From the NCBI GenBank assembly GCA_030645615.1, contig JAUSNB010000050.1, forward strand, positions 62,001 to 126,000: DNA of 64,000 bases. Reading direction: 5' to 3'. A program made the position numbers and the translations under genes. The notes beneath the pieces are model-generated. The model searched no databases, was not told where the DNA came from, and saw nothing but the letters and a program-made list of their open reading frames with translations. The stretch comes from Actinomycetota bacterium (lineage in GTDB: Bacteria > Actinomycetota > Actinomycetes > S36-B12). Below are positions 26,717 through 34,761 of the stretch, piece by piece. Position 1 is the stretch's first letter, and each line of letters begins with the position of its first letter.

Positions 26717-27919
26717 CTACGAAGTCGTCCAGAGAGACTGGTAGCCCGCCACGTACGCGTCACCGTAGCCCGCGCCCGGCTGCGCCGGAGTGCCTGCCTC
26801 GGCCACGTTGGTGTCATCCCAGATGCGGATGGGCGTGCGCGTCTGCACGACCTCGTTGCCGGTCAGGATCCGGAACGCCTGGTCGATGGCGGCATACCCG
26901 ATCCCTGGGGTGTCCTCGCCGACGTTGAACGCAACGGTGTCGCCCTGGGCGATGAAGTCGAGGGCGAACGGCGAGCCGTTGTAGCTGCCGATCTTGACGT
27001 CCGTGCGACCAAGGGTCTCGACCGCCGGTACGGCGCCTGCGACCATCGCGTCGTAGAGCACGTATACATAGTTGATGTCCGGGTTCGCCTGCAGGGCAGC
27101 CTGGATCTCAGTCTGGGTCTTGGTGTTCCAGTCCGCCACGGGGATGTTGATGACCGTGTACTCGCAACCAGCGCAGTTCTCGTCGAACTCCTTGGTCATG
27201 GTGTCGATCGTCGCGGGGCTGGGCAGGATGTCCGACCCGCCGACGATCAGGGTGTTTGCCGTGCCGCCCGAGTCCGCGATGATCCAGTCCGCCGCGGCCT
27301 TGCCGGCGACGTTGAACGGAGCCGTGACGACCGCAGTGACGTTCTCGCAGCCCTCGCACGTGGGCGGGGCCGGGTTCGAGTCGTCATGGAAGTGGATCAC
27401 GGTAACGGGGATCCCGGCATCCTTGGCAGCCTGGATCTGCGGCTGGAGTGCCCGCGGGTCCGGAGCGCCGTTCAGCAGAATGATGTCCTGGTCGGAGTTG
27501 ACCGCCTGGTCCATGCAAGCCACCCACTGCGAAACCTCGGCCTGGTTGTCGCACACGGTGTAGATCGCGCCGGCCGCCTCGGCAGCCTGCTTCATCGAAT
27601 CCGAGATGCTCTGGAGGAAGGGGTTTGGCACCGAGGGGATCTCGAAGATCTTCTTGCCCACCACATCCGTGATGTCGAAGGCAGCACCGGGCGCTGTGAA
27701 CGCCGGCAGCGCCTTCGCCGCCTCGACATTGGCGATGACGTCGGCGGACACGGCCGCATCAGCCGGGGCCTCGCTAGCCGGGGCCTCGCTCGCTGCCGCC
27801 TCGCTGGACGCGGGCGCGGCCGAGGACTCAGAACTGGACCCGCTGCTCGAGCAGGCGGCCAGCGTCAGCGCGCCAGCGGCGAGCACGGCCGCGGGCCAGA
27901 GCCTCCGAGATGTATACAT
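26717..27919 (-). CDS. ABC transporter substrate-binding lipoprotein (RbsB/periplasmic-binding-protein type I)
   Basis: Extracytoplasmic solute receptor of 400 residues. The lipoprotein signal has lipobox LAAC with Cys23, followed by a Ser/Ala/Glu/Pro-rich linker (24-60). The type I binding fold follows (KKIFEIPSVPNPFLQSI, VNSDQDIILLNGAP, AKDAGIPVTVIH, INYVYVLYDAMVAGA). Two extra Cys pairs (CEGC and CAGC) sit in loops and could form disulfides. ATG 27919 is chosen because AAGGAG lies 5 bases upstream; a GTG at 27925 is too close to it. First gene of the leftward transport operon. Ligand unknown. Confidence 0.9.
   Translation of the reverse strand: MYTSRRLWPAAVLAAGALTLAACSSSGSSSESSAAPASSEAAASEAPASEAPADAAVSADVIANVEAAKALPAFTAPGAAFDITDVVGKKIFEIPSVPNPFLQSISDSMKQAAEAAGAIYTVCDNQAEVSQWVACMDQAVNSDQDIILLNGAPDPRALQPQIQAAKDAGIPVTVIHFHDDSNPAPPTCEGCENVTAVVTAPFNVAGKAAADWIIADSGGTANTLIVGGSDILPSPATIDTMTKEFDENCAGCEYTVINIPVADWNTKTQTEIQAALQANPDINYVYVLYDAMVAGAVPAVETLGRTDVKIGSYNGSPFALDFIAQGDTVAFNVGEDTPGIGYAAIDQAFRILTGNEVVQTRTPIRIWDDTNVAEAGTPAQPGAGYGDAYVAGYQSLWTTS
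27910..27919. promoter_or_regulatory. Palindrome ATGTATACAT on the binding-protein start codon
   Basis: A perfect 10-bp palindrome containing GTATAC, formed by the first codons (Met-Tyr-Thr). It may be a third operator in this divergent region, covering the start codon, or simply a by-product of the codons. Low confidence. Confidence 0.25.
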
Positions 27920-27987
27920 AGACACTCCTTGCTTCGTGGACCCCCACGGTGGGTTGGGCGAAACGGTAGCCCACTGAGGGGCCTCAG

Positions 27988-27995
27988 GTATACAA
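27988..27995. promoter_or_regulatory. Operator-like GTATACAA site in the binding-protein/E1 divergent region
   Basis: GGTATACAAGATTTC matches the cluster-wide GTAT(A/G)CAA pattern. A second dyad (CTGAGG-gg-CCTCAG, 27974-27987) abuts it on the left. It is located about 70 bp upstream of the binding-protein start, a suitable position for repression of the leftward promoter. Confidence 0.5.
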
Positions 27996-28050
27996 GATTT
28001 CGTGGAATGAGGTTACATTTTGGTTTCGGTCGGCGAACGGGCCCGATTTC

Positions 28051-28058
28051 GTATGCAA
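28051..28058. promoter_or_regulatory. Operator-like GTATGCAA site upstream of the E1-like gene
   Basis: CGTATGCAATATCC, preceded by GATTTC as is its partner at 27988 on the other side. It lies 64 bases before the E1 start. Sixth member of the set; with 27988 it brackets the divergent promoter region. Confidence 0.45.
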
Positions 28059-28114
28059 TATCCAGATCGACGCATTGGATCTGAACCGTTCGATCTCAGC
28101 TGGAGGACCCCGTC

Positions 28115-30487
28115 ATGGATACGTTCGCCCCACCCTCGGCCGACCTACTGGACCGGGTGGCAACCCGGGCATTGTGGCTTGCGGTGCGGATGGTGGATGC
28201 AGCGAACACCGATCAGGGCCGCAAGGACGACATCAAGGTGGGCGGCCACCAGGCCTCCTCCGCGTCCATGATCAGCCTGATGACCGCCTTGTGGTTCCAC
28301 CATCTCGGTCCGGCCGACCGGGTGGCGGTCAAGCCACACGCCTCCCCCGCATTCCACGCAATTCAATACCTCCTCGGCAATCTGGACCGCTCCTACCTGA
28401 CACGGCTGCGGGAGTTCGGTGGCCTGCAGGCCTACCCGTCGCGCACCAAGGATCCCGATGTCATCGACTTCTCCACGGGCTCAGTGGGCCTCGGAGCGTC
28501 TGCACCCCTGTTCGCCGGGCTCGTGCGCAGTTACGTGGACGCCCACTTCGGAGCGCGACCTCGCTCCCGCTTCATCTCGCTCATCGGTGATGCCGAGATG
28601 GACGAGGGCAGCGTGTGGGAATCCGTGGCGGATCCGGCGACGCAGGGTCTCGGCAACGTCATGTGGGTCGTCGACTTCAACCGACAGTCGCTGGACCGGG
28701 TGATCCCCGGGATCCGGATCCAGCAGTGGAGAGCCCAATTCGAAGCACATGGCTGGCACGTTCGCGAGGTCAAGTACGGGTACCGGATGCGCGAGGCATT
28801 CTCCCAAGCGGGGGGCGAGGCCCTGCGCGAGTGGATCGACCAGATGCCGAATGAGCAGTACCAATCCCTGTTCGCCCTGAGCGGCACGGATCTCCGGGAG
28901 CGCTTCGTCGATGGGGCCCCACTCGAGGTCGGTTCCGTCATCTCCCGGTACGACGACGACGAGCTGCGCACTGTCGTGACGGACCTCGGCGGCCATGACA
29001 TGCGCGCGCTGCTCGAGGCCTTCGGCGAGTGCGATGCGGTCAAGGACCGCCCATCGGTCGTGTTCGCCTACACGGTCAAGGGGTGGGGCCTGCCGATGGC
29101 TGGTGATCCCCGCAACCACTCGTCACTCCTCTCGGCCGAGCAGATCGATCGGCTACGTGAGGTAACGGGACTCGGAATTGAAGCGGAGTGGGATCGCTTC
29201 GATCCATCATCCGCCGAGGGCATCCTCTGCGCACGACGCCGCGAGGAGTTGACCCGCCCCGGCACATCGCAGGCGGACGCCATCTCGGTGCCGGGTTCGA
29301 CCATGGAGCGCTCGCCGATGCGCGCCGTCTCGACGCAGGAAGCGTTCGGGAGGATCCTCGTCGATCTCTCGCGCCTCGAGAACGTCGCGCCGTACCTGGT
29401 CACGACGGCACCGGATGTGGCGACGTCCACGAACCTGGCCGGGTTCATCAACAGAGTCGGCGTCTTCAGCCCGGAGCTGCGGCGAGCGTGGAACGCGGAC
29501 CCCGTTCTGAAGTGGGCCGAGGGCCCGACCGGCCAGCACATTGAGCTGGGAATCTCGGAGATGAACCTGTTCCTGCTCCTCGGCCAGCTGGGCCTGTCGT
29601 GGGACCTATCCGACCAACCCCTACTAGGGATCGGCACCGTCTACGACCCGTTCGTGCTGCGCGGGCTGGACGCGTTCGTGTACTCGGTGTACTCCGGCGC
29701 CCGCTTCGTCCTGGCCGGCACGCCGTCCGGGGTGACACTCGCACCCGAGGGCGGAGCGCACCAGTCCACCATCACGCCATCGGTCGGCCTGGAGATGCCC
29801 GGATTGACGTTCATCGAGCCGGCTTACGCGTCCGCATTGGACTGGCTGCTCTGCGATGCCCTCGCGAACGTCGGGGGGGGCGCCGCCCGAGCGGCCGAGG
29901 CCGGAGAGCAGGGTTCCTACTACTTCCGCCTCACCACGCGCCCTATCGACCAGGCCCCCTTCGAGGCAGCGAGGGCGCGGCTCGGAGAGGCGGTCTTGCG
30001 TCGCCAGGTCCTTGCCGGCGCCTATCGGCTTTACGAACCTGGCCCAGTGGGCACCGGGATCCCCGACGGCCCGCCCGCGCCCCGGGTGCACATCGTCGCG
30101 GCAGGCGCGGTCGTCCCTGAGGCGCTGGCAGCCGCTGTCGAACTGGCCGACGAGGGCATCGCCGCAAACGTGGTCGAGTTCACCTCGTCGGATCGCGTCT
30201 TCAAGGCCTGGCAGCGCACCATTCAAGTGGCCGTCCGCACGGCCAGCACGCCCTCAACCCCCGGAGTGCTGCGGGCGGCGATGCCCTTTCGGGCTCCGGT
30301 GGTCACGGTTCATGACGGTTCCTCGCACCACCTGGCGTGGGTCGGGTCCGCCCTGGGCGTTCCTTGCGTGAGCCTCGGAGTCGACTCGTTCGGTCAGTCA
30401 GGCCGCATAGCCGACTTGTACCAAGCCCATGCCCTCGAACCCGGCGCCATCGTCAACGCTGCGCTCGCAGCCCTGAGCCTGGCATGA
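28115..30487 (+). CDS. Pyruvate dehydrogenase E1-like (AceE-type homodimeric) thiamine diphosphate enzyme
   Basis: Transketolase-family TPP enzyme of 790 residues, about 100 shorter than actinobacterial AceE. Recognisable parts are VGGHQASSAS, VKPHASPAFHAIQYLLGNL, STGSVGLGASAP, the TPP motif GDAEMDEG...NRQ (AceE: GDGEMDEP...CNLQ), ELGISEMNLF and LAPEGGAHQS. It probably decarboxylates a 2-oxo acid. No E2 (acyltransferase) or E3 gene is close by, so it would need the cell's own E2 or release an aldehyde. ATG 28115 has GGAGG 8 bases upstream. First of a three-gene rightward operon with ATGA overlaps, divergent from the importer operon. Confidence 0.82.
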   Translation: MDTFAPPSADLLDRVATRALWLAVRMVDAANTDQGRKDDIKVGGHQASSASMISLMTALWFHHLGPADRVAVKPHASPAFHAIQYLLGNLDRSYLTRLREFGGLQAYPSRTKDPDVIDFSTGSVGLGASAPLFAGLVRSYVDAHFGARPRSRFISLIGDAEMDEGSVWESVADPATQGLGNVMWVVDFNRQSLDRVIPGIRIQQWRAQFEAHGWHVREVKYGYRMREAFSQAGGEALREWIDQMPNEQYQSLFALSGTDLRERFVDGAPLEVGSVISRYDDDELRTVVTDLGGHDMRALLEAFGECDAVKDRPSVVFAYTVKGWGLPMAGDPRNHSSLLSAEQIDRLREVTGLGIEAEWDRFDPSSAEGILCARRREELTRPGTSQADAISVPGSTMERSPMRAVSTQEAFGRILVDLSRLENVAPYLVTTAPDVATSTNLAGFINRVGVFSPELRRAWNADPVLKWAEGPTGQHIELGISEMNLFLLLGQLGLSWDLSDQPLLGIGTVYDPFVLRGLDAFVYSVYSGARFVLAGTPSGVTLAPEGGAHQSTITPSVGLEMPGLTFIEPAYASALDWLLCDALANVGGGAARAAEAGEQGSYYFRLTTRPIDQAPFEAARARLGEAVLRRQVLAGAYRLYEPGPVGTGIPDGPPAPRVHIVAAGAVVPEALAAAVELADEGIAANVVEFTSSDRVFKAWQRTIQVAVRTASTPSTPGVLRAAMPFRAPVVTVHDGSSHHLAWVGSALGVPCVSLGVDSFGQSGRIADLYQAHALEPGAIVNAALAALSLA

Positions 30488-31461
30488 GAGCGGCCCAGTA
30501 CGACCGGCTTGGGCCGGCCGCTGACGTCCTGTCGATCGTGGACCTCGACGACCCCGAGCCCGGACCTGGCGAGGTCCGAGTCGAAGTCTCGTTCTCGGGA
30601 ATCAACCCGACGGACTGGAAGCGACGGACCGCGGGTCCGCTCGCCCCCGGGCCTGCCCAGATACCCAACCAGGACGGCGCGGGGATCATCGACGCGGTGG
30701 GGGCAGGCGTGTCGCCCCAGCGCCTGGGCGAGCGGGTATGGGTGTTCCATGCAGCATGGAATCGCCCTGGTGGCACGGCAGCCGGCTACGTGTGCGTCCC
30801 GGCAGCCCAGGCGGTAGCACTGCCGGAGGGCGTGTCCCTGGAACTGGGCGCCTCCCTCGGCATCCCGTACATCACGGCGCACGCCGCCCTCACCTACGAC
30901 GGTGACATCGCCGGCGCGACCGTGCTCGTCACCGGAGGAGGCGGGGCAGTGGGGCATGCCGCAATCGAGCTCGGGGCATTCCTCGGCGCCGACGTCATAG
31001 CGTCGGCCAGTACCCCTGAGAAGGCCCAGGTGGCCCGTGCCGCAGGAGCCAGGGCGGTCCTGGACTACCGGAGCCCCCACTACCTGACGGACTTGAGGGC
31101 CACGGCGCCGATGGGCGTCGACCGGATCATCGAGGTCGCCCTCGGTGCCAATATCGCCGCGTCCCAGGCAGTCTTGAGGCCAGGAGCCGTGATTGTTGCC
31201 TACGCCTCCGAAGCGACGGACCCGGTCCTGCCCGCACGAGCGCTCATGACGCTCAATGCACAGGTACGGTTCTTGCTGGTCTACACGCTTCCCCAGGATC
31301 GGATCCAGGCAGCTACGGCAGACATAAGCCAAGCGCTGGGGCAGGGCCTGATCACGTCCCTGCCGACCGTCGTCTACCCGCTCGAGCAGATCGCGTTGGC
31401 CCACGCGGCGGTGGAGACGGGCACCTTCGGACGCGTGCTGGTGGACGTGCAGTCCTCATGA
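30484..31461 (+). CDS. Zinc-independent quinone oxidoreductase (MDR superfamily)
   Basis: NADPH:quinone oxidoreductase-like MDR enzyme of 325 residues. It has GINPTDWKRR (quinone reductase motif), PNQDGAGII, the dinucleotide-binding VLVTGGGGAVGHAAIELGAF, and no zinc ligands. ATG 30484 overlaps the E1 stop (ATGA); the frame is open further upstream but overlaps E1 sequence. Its stop overlaps the next gene in the same way, so translation of the three genes is coupled. Its substrate could be an enoyl or carbonyl intermediate of the pathway. Confidence 0.85.
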   Translation: MRAAQYDRLGPAADVLSIVDLDDPEPGPGEVRVEVSFSGINPTDWKRRTAGPLAPGPAQIPNQDGAGIIDAVGAGVSPQRLGERVWVFHAAWNRPGGTAAGYVCVPAAQAVALPEGVSLELGASLGIPYITAHAALTYDGDIAGATVLVTGGGGAVGHAAIELGAFLGADVIASASTPEKAQVARAAGARAVLDYRSPHYLTDLRATAPMGVDRIIEVALGANIAASQAVLRPGAVIVAYASEATDPVLPARALMTLNAQVRFLLVYTLPQDRIQAATADISQALGQGLITSLPTVVYPLEQIALAHAAVETGTFGRVLVDVQSS

Positions 31462-32339
31462 TGACCTCGCCAAGAGCGGACGTCGCTGTCATCGGACTCG
31501 GCGCCATTGGGCTTCCCGTGGCCATCAACGCCGCGATGGCTGGTTTTCGAGTGCAGGTGTGGAATCGCAATGCGCGACGCACCGTCGCGGCGGTCCACGC
31601 CGGAGCCACCGTCGCCGACAGCCCCGGTGACATCGACGCGCCGATCGTCCTGAGCGTGCTTCCCGATGCTTCCCAGCTCGACGAAGTACTGACGGCCGGG
31701 CTGGAGGGGGCACTGCGCCCTGGGGACGTGCTCGTTGTGATGAGCACGGTGTCGCCAGTGGCGATGACTCGACTTGCCGCCCGCCTCGCCGCTGCTGGAG
31801 TCCACGTGATCGATGCTCCCGTCAGTGGCGGGGACGTCGGGGCCCAACAAGGCACGCTGTCCATCATGGTGGGCGGGGCAGCCGAGGACCTCGAGCAGTG
31901 CCGTTCCGTACTCGAATCCGTCGGTAGCAGGATCGAGCACATGGGTGCACTGGGAACCGGGCAGATGGCCAAGGCATGCAACCAGGTCATCGTTGGAGCG
32001 ACCCTGGCCGCGATCGGCGAGGCGCTGACGATCGGCCGCGCCGCAGGGCTTCGCGCTGATCAGTTGCTGGATGTCCTGGGCGCAGGCATGGCCGGTTCCC
32101 GTGCCATGGAGATCAAGCGCGAGAAGTACCTTTCCGGCGACTTCACTCCCGGCGGCAACTCGGCCAACCAGCTCAAGGACCTCCGCATCGCGCTCGATGC
32201 CGCATCAAGCCTCGGCTGCCCCCTTCCGCTTACGTCGGTCGTGACAGGCCTGTACCAGCGTCTTGCTGACTCTGGTCGGGCCGACCTCGACCACAGCGCA
32301 ATCGTCCTAACTACTGAGGAAGGCCTGCTCCCGAACTAG
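31458..32339 (+). CDS. Beta-hydroxyacid dehydrogenase (3-hydroxyisobutyrate / tartronate semialdehyde reductase family)
   Basis: NAD(P)-dependent dehydrogenase of 293 residues. Rossmann motif VIGLGAIGLPVAINA, substrate motif DAPVSGGDVGAQQGTLSIMVGG and the catalytic Lys in GQMAKACNQ are all present. The ATG overlaps the preceding stop (ATGA). It interconverts a beta-hydroxyacid and the semialdehyde. Together with the E1-like enzyme it suggests the rightward operon processes short oxo/hydroxy acids produced by ring opening or lyase cleavage. Its stop shares a CTAG with the convergent dehydrogenase gene. Confidence 0.87.
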   Translation: MMTSPRADVAVIGLGAIGLPVAINAAMAGFRVQVWNRNARRTVAAVHAGATVADSPGDIDAPIVLSVLPDASQLDEVLTAGLEGALRPGDVLVVMSTVSPVAMTRLAARLAAAGVHVIDAPVSGGDVGAQQGTLSIMVGGAAEDLEQCRSVLESVGSRIEHMGALGTGQMAKACNQVIVGATLAAIGEALTIGRAAGLRADQLLDVLGAGMAGSRAMEIKREKYLSGDFTPGGNSANQLKDLRIALDAASSLGCPLPLTSVVTGLYQRLADSGRADLDHSAIVLTTEEGLLPN

Positions 32340-33235
32340 GGCGCGTTGACCACGAAACCCAACTGCTCGCCATTCAGCCAGCGGCGGATCTGCGCCTCAA
32401 CCAAGATCCGAGCACGCGGCACGAAAGCCGACGTATCACCCCCCACATGGGGGCTGACAAGGACGCCGGGAGTCCGCCACAGCGGATGGTCCGCCGGCAG
32501 GGGTTCAGGATCGGTCACGTCCATCGCGGCACGCAGTCGACCACTTTGCACGTGGTGCAACAGGGCGTTCGTGTCGACGACACTGCCCCGGGCCATGTTC
32601 ACCAAGAGAGCTGTGTCGCGCATTCGGCCGAGGAATGCGTCATCCACGAGCGAAGTGGTCTCGGCGCTGAGGGGGACCGCCACGACAACGATGTCCGCCC
32701 AGGGCAAGAGGTCGTCAAGCTCCTCGCTTCCGCGGATGCCGGGTCGGGCCGTCCGGCCCATGAGGATCAGGTCCGTCTCGAACGGCTCGAGACGGGCTGC
32801 GATGGCCCGCCCCACACCACCCACTCCGAGGATCAGGATGCGGCGGTCAGCCAGCGAGGCGCGCCGCGCGTGAAGCCAGGTTCCGTCCGGCATCGCCCGC
32901 GCGAAGTCATCAATCCCGCGCAGGGACGCAAGGATCAGGCCGACGGCCAACTCAGCCGTGCTGGCATCGTGTACGCCCGCGGCGTTGCACAGCACGACGT
33001 TCGGGGGCACGAGCGGAACGGCAGCATCGAAGCCCGCGGTCAGGAGCTGGACGACCTGCAGGTTGGGCATCCGGCGAATGAGGTCGAGAGTGGATGACGG
33101 GCCTAGGTATGGCGCCACGTAGAAGCCGACCTGAGTGAGGTCCACATGAGGCCTCACTCCGTCGAAGTCCACGTCATCCATGCGCACATCGACGTCCACG
33201 GGCCGCATGTCAGACGGGAGCAGGACCGAGAGCAT
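32336..33235 (-). CDS. D-2-hydroxyacid dehydrogenase
   Basis: NAD-dependent 2-hydroxyacid dehydrogenase of 299 residues. It has LTAGFDAAVP, the Rossmann motif ILGVGGVGRAIAARL, the catalytic Arg in LLVNMARGSVVD, Glu in DPEPLPADHPLW and His in VLVSPHVGGDT. ATG 33235 follows GGGAGG; the open frame extends 26 more codons without conservation. It is convergent with the preceding operon and divergent from the tetR gene. Likely reduces a 2-oxo acid (glyoxylate/hydroxypyruvate type) or performs the reverse reaction. Confidence 0.87.
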   Translation of the reverse strand: MLSVLLPSDMRPVDVDVRMDDVDFDGVRPHVDLTQVGFYVAPYLGPSSTLDLIRRMPNLQVVQLLTAGFDAAVPLVPPNVVLCNAAGVHDASTAELAVGLILASLRGIDDFARAMPDGTWLHARRASLADRRILILGVGGVGRAIAARLEPFETDLILMGRTARPGIRGSEELDDLLPWADIVVVAVPLSAETTSLVDDAFLGRMRDTALLVNMARGSVVDTNALLHHVQSGRLRAAMDVTDPEPLPADHPLWRTPGVLVSPHVGGDTSAFVPRARILVEAQIRRWLNGEQLGFVVNAP

Positions 33236-33295
33236 GGGTGGGCCTCCCAGGGATGGCAACTCGCTGGCGGTCCGCACGCTATCGCTCGGTCCCTC

Positions 33296-33324
33296 TGGAC
33301 ACGAAGCCCCCACCAGGCTATCTT
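33296..33324 (+). promoter_or_regulatory. Promoter of the tetR-family gene (leaderless start predicted)
   Basis: TGGACA (33296-33301), 17-bp spacer, TATCTT (33319-33324). Transcription should begin near 33331, so the ATG at 33332 would be at the very 5' end of the mRNA; no Shine-Dalgarno is present, which agrees. Confidence 0.6.
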
Positions 33325-33339
33325 CCTGACTATGTCAGG
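33325..33339. promoter_or_regulatory. Autoregulatory operator palindrome over the tetR start codon
   Basis: CCTGAC-TAT-GTCAGG is a perfect 6+6 palindrome that begins directly after the -10 box and contains the start codon. TetR-family repressors commonly bind such dyads at their own promoter. Confidence 0.6.
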
Positions 33340-33991
33340 TAAAACGAACGCTGTCAGCGTTCTGGACCGGCGAGCCACTCGTCGCGCCGCGTCACGAGCC
33401 GAGATCGTCGAGGCGGCGTGGCTGCTGGTCCGCGAGCAGGGCCTGGCCGGGCTGTCGATGCGCGACCTCGGCGATCGCGTGGGAATGCGCGCGCAGTCCG
33501 TCTACTCGTACTTCGACTCCAAGGACGACATCTACGACGCGATGTTCCGGCAGGGGTACGAGGAGCAGTTGGCCTGGATGGCGGACGACGAGGGGGCCGC
33601 CGGTGGTTCCGAGGATCCGGCCACCCGACTGCGCGTGATGGCGCATCGCTTCTTCGCGTTCTGCACATCGGATCCGGTGCGCTATCAACTCCTCTTCCAG
33701 CGCACGATCCCCGGGTTCGAGCCCTCGTCCGCCAGCTATGCGGTGGCGTTGGCGGCACTGGAGCAGATGCACGCCGGCTTCGCCCGGGCCGGCATCACCG
33801 ACCCCGATGCGGCGGACCTGGCGACCGCAGTCCTCACCGGCCTGACCAGCCAACAGATCGCGAACGATCCCGGCGGAATGCGCTGGGAGCGCCTCGTCGA
33901 CCGGGCCGGGACCATGCTGCTCCGCGAGGTGGCACCCCACCTGCTCGCTAAGACCCGCAAGCCCACCACTCGAGTGCGGAGGACGCCATGA
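33332..33991 (+). CDS. TetR/AcrR family transcriptional regulator
   Basis: Repressor of 219 residues. The N-terminal helix-turn-helix reads RAEIVEAAWLLVREQGLAGLSMRDLGDRVGMRAQSVYSYFDSKDDIYDAMF, given here in pieces: SRAEIVEAAWLLV, LSMRDLGDRVGM, SVYSYFDSKDDIY. The C-terminal ligand domain resembles TetR_C_13/WHG-type. ATG 33332 sits inside a 15-bp palindrome and exactly downstream of a promoter, so the transcript is probably leaderless. The next gene overlaps by four bases (ATGA), which makes the maleylpyruvate-isomerase-family protein its co-regulated partner. Confidence 0.88.
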   Translation: MSGKTNAVSVLDRRATRRAASRAEIVEAAWLLVREQGLAGLSMRDLGDRVGMRAQSVYSYFDSKDDIYDAMFRQGYEEQLAWMADDEGAAGGSEDPATRLRVMAHRFFAFCTSDPVRYQLLFQRTIPGFEPSSASYAVALAALEQMHAGFARAGITDPDAADLATAVLTGLTSQQIANDPGGMRWERLVDRAGTMLLREVAPHLLAKTRKPTTRVRRTP

Positions 33992-34755
33992 CCACCACTG
34001 ACCGACTTGTCACCGACCTTCGCCACCTGACCCCGATCGGCCACCACGACGGCATGAGCCTGTTCGCGGCCGAGCTCCAGCGCAATCTCGACCTCATGCG
34101 GGCGCTCAGCGAGCAGGACTGGACCCAGCCGACCGACTGCCCGGCGTGGGACGTGCGCCTGCTGTACCTGCACGTCCTTGGAGCCTGCGAGTCCGGGGCC
34201 TCGTTCCGCGAGCTGCTCCACCAGATGCGCGCGGCACGTTCGTTCCAGAAGGCGAACGGCGGCCCTCAGGAGGCTGCACTGTCGTCGGTGCAGGTGGCCG
34301 AGCGACTCCACCTCTCCCCCGCCGAACTCACCGCTCGCTTCGCCGAGGTGGCGCCCAGGGCGGTGCGCACGCGCACCCGGCTGCCGGGCCTGCTGCGCAG
34401 GGCCAGCCTCAGCGTCGACGGGCCGGTGGCGGAGAAGTGGACCCTCGGCTACCTCGTCGACGTCATCTACCTGCGCGATGCGTGGATGCACCGCGTCGAT
34501 GCATCGCGGGCGACCGGCGCTTCGCTCGTGCTGACCGCCGAGCATGACGGGCGCATCGTCGCCGATGTTGCCGCGGAGTGGGTCCGGCGCCATGGGCGCC
34601 CGGTCACCCTCGAGCTGAGCGGGCCGGCCGGGGGGCGCTTCACCGCCGGGGGCGGCACGGGCGAGCCGGTCGTCCTCGACGCGGTCGAGTTCTGCCGGGT
34701 GCTGGCCGGCCGCGAACGGGGCGAGGGCCTCCTCGCCACGATCGTTCCGTTCTGA
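33988..34755 (+). CDS. Maleylpyruvate isomerase N-terminal / TIGR03083-like DinB-fold protein
   Basis: A 255-residue protein with the mycothiol-dependent metalloenzyme pattern: ALSEQDWTQPTDCPAWDVRLLYLHVLG at the N-terminus (here split as LSEQDWTQPTDCPAW and DVRLLYLHVLG, providing the first His ligand), a central LGYLVDVIYLRDAWMHRVD (second metal region) and a C-terminal SCP2-like half. Such proteins use mycothiol for isomerase or detoxification reactions in actinobacteria. It is translationally coupled to the tetR gene. Function beyond the family is not predictable. Confidence 0.8.
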   Translation: MTTTDRLVTDLRHLTPIGHHDGMSLFAAELQRNLDLMRALSEQDWTQPTDCPAWDVRLLYLHVLGACESGASFRELLHQMRAARSFQKANGGPQEAALSSVQVAERLHLSPAELTARFAEVAPRAVRTRTRLPGLLRRASLSVDGPVAEKWTLGYLVDVIYLRDAWMHRVDASRATGASLVLTAEHDGRIVADVAAEWVRRHGRPVTLELSGPAGGRFTAGGGTGEPVVLDAVEFCRVLAGRERGEGLLATIVPF

Positions 34756-34761
34756 GAGCCG

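Noticed and set aside
27910-27919. ATGTATACAT as a confident operator
   Set aside because: It is generated by the first codons of the binding protein; kept only as a low-confidence site.
6369-33235. The catabolic cluster as a recently integrated genomic island or mobile element
   Set aside because: No integrase, transposase, tRNA gene, direct-repeat boundary or clear base-composition break was seen at either edge.
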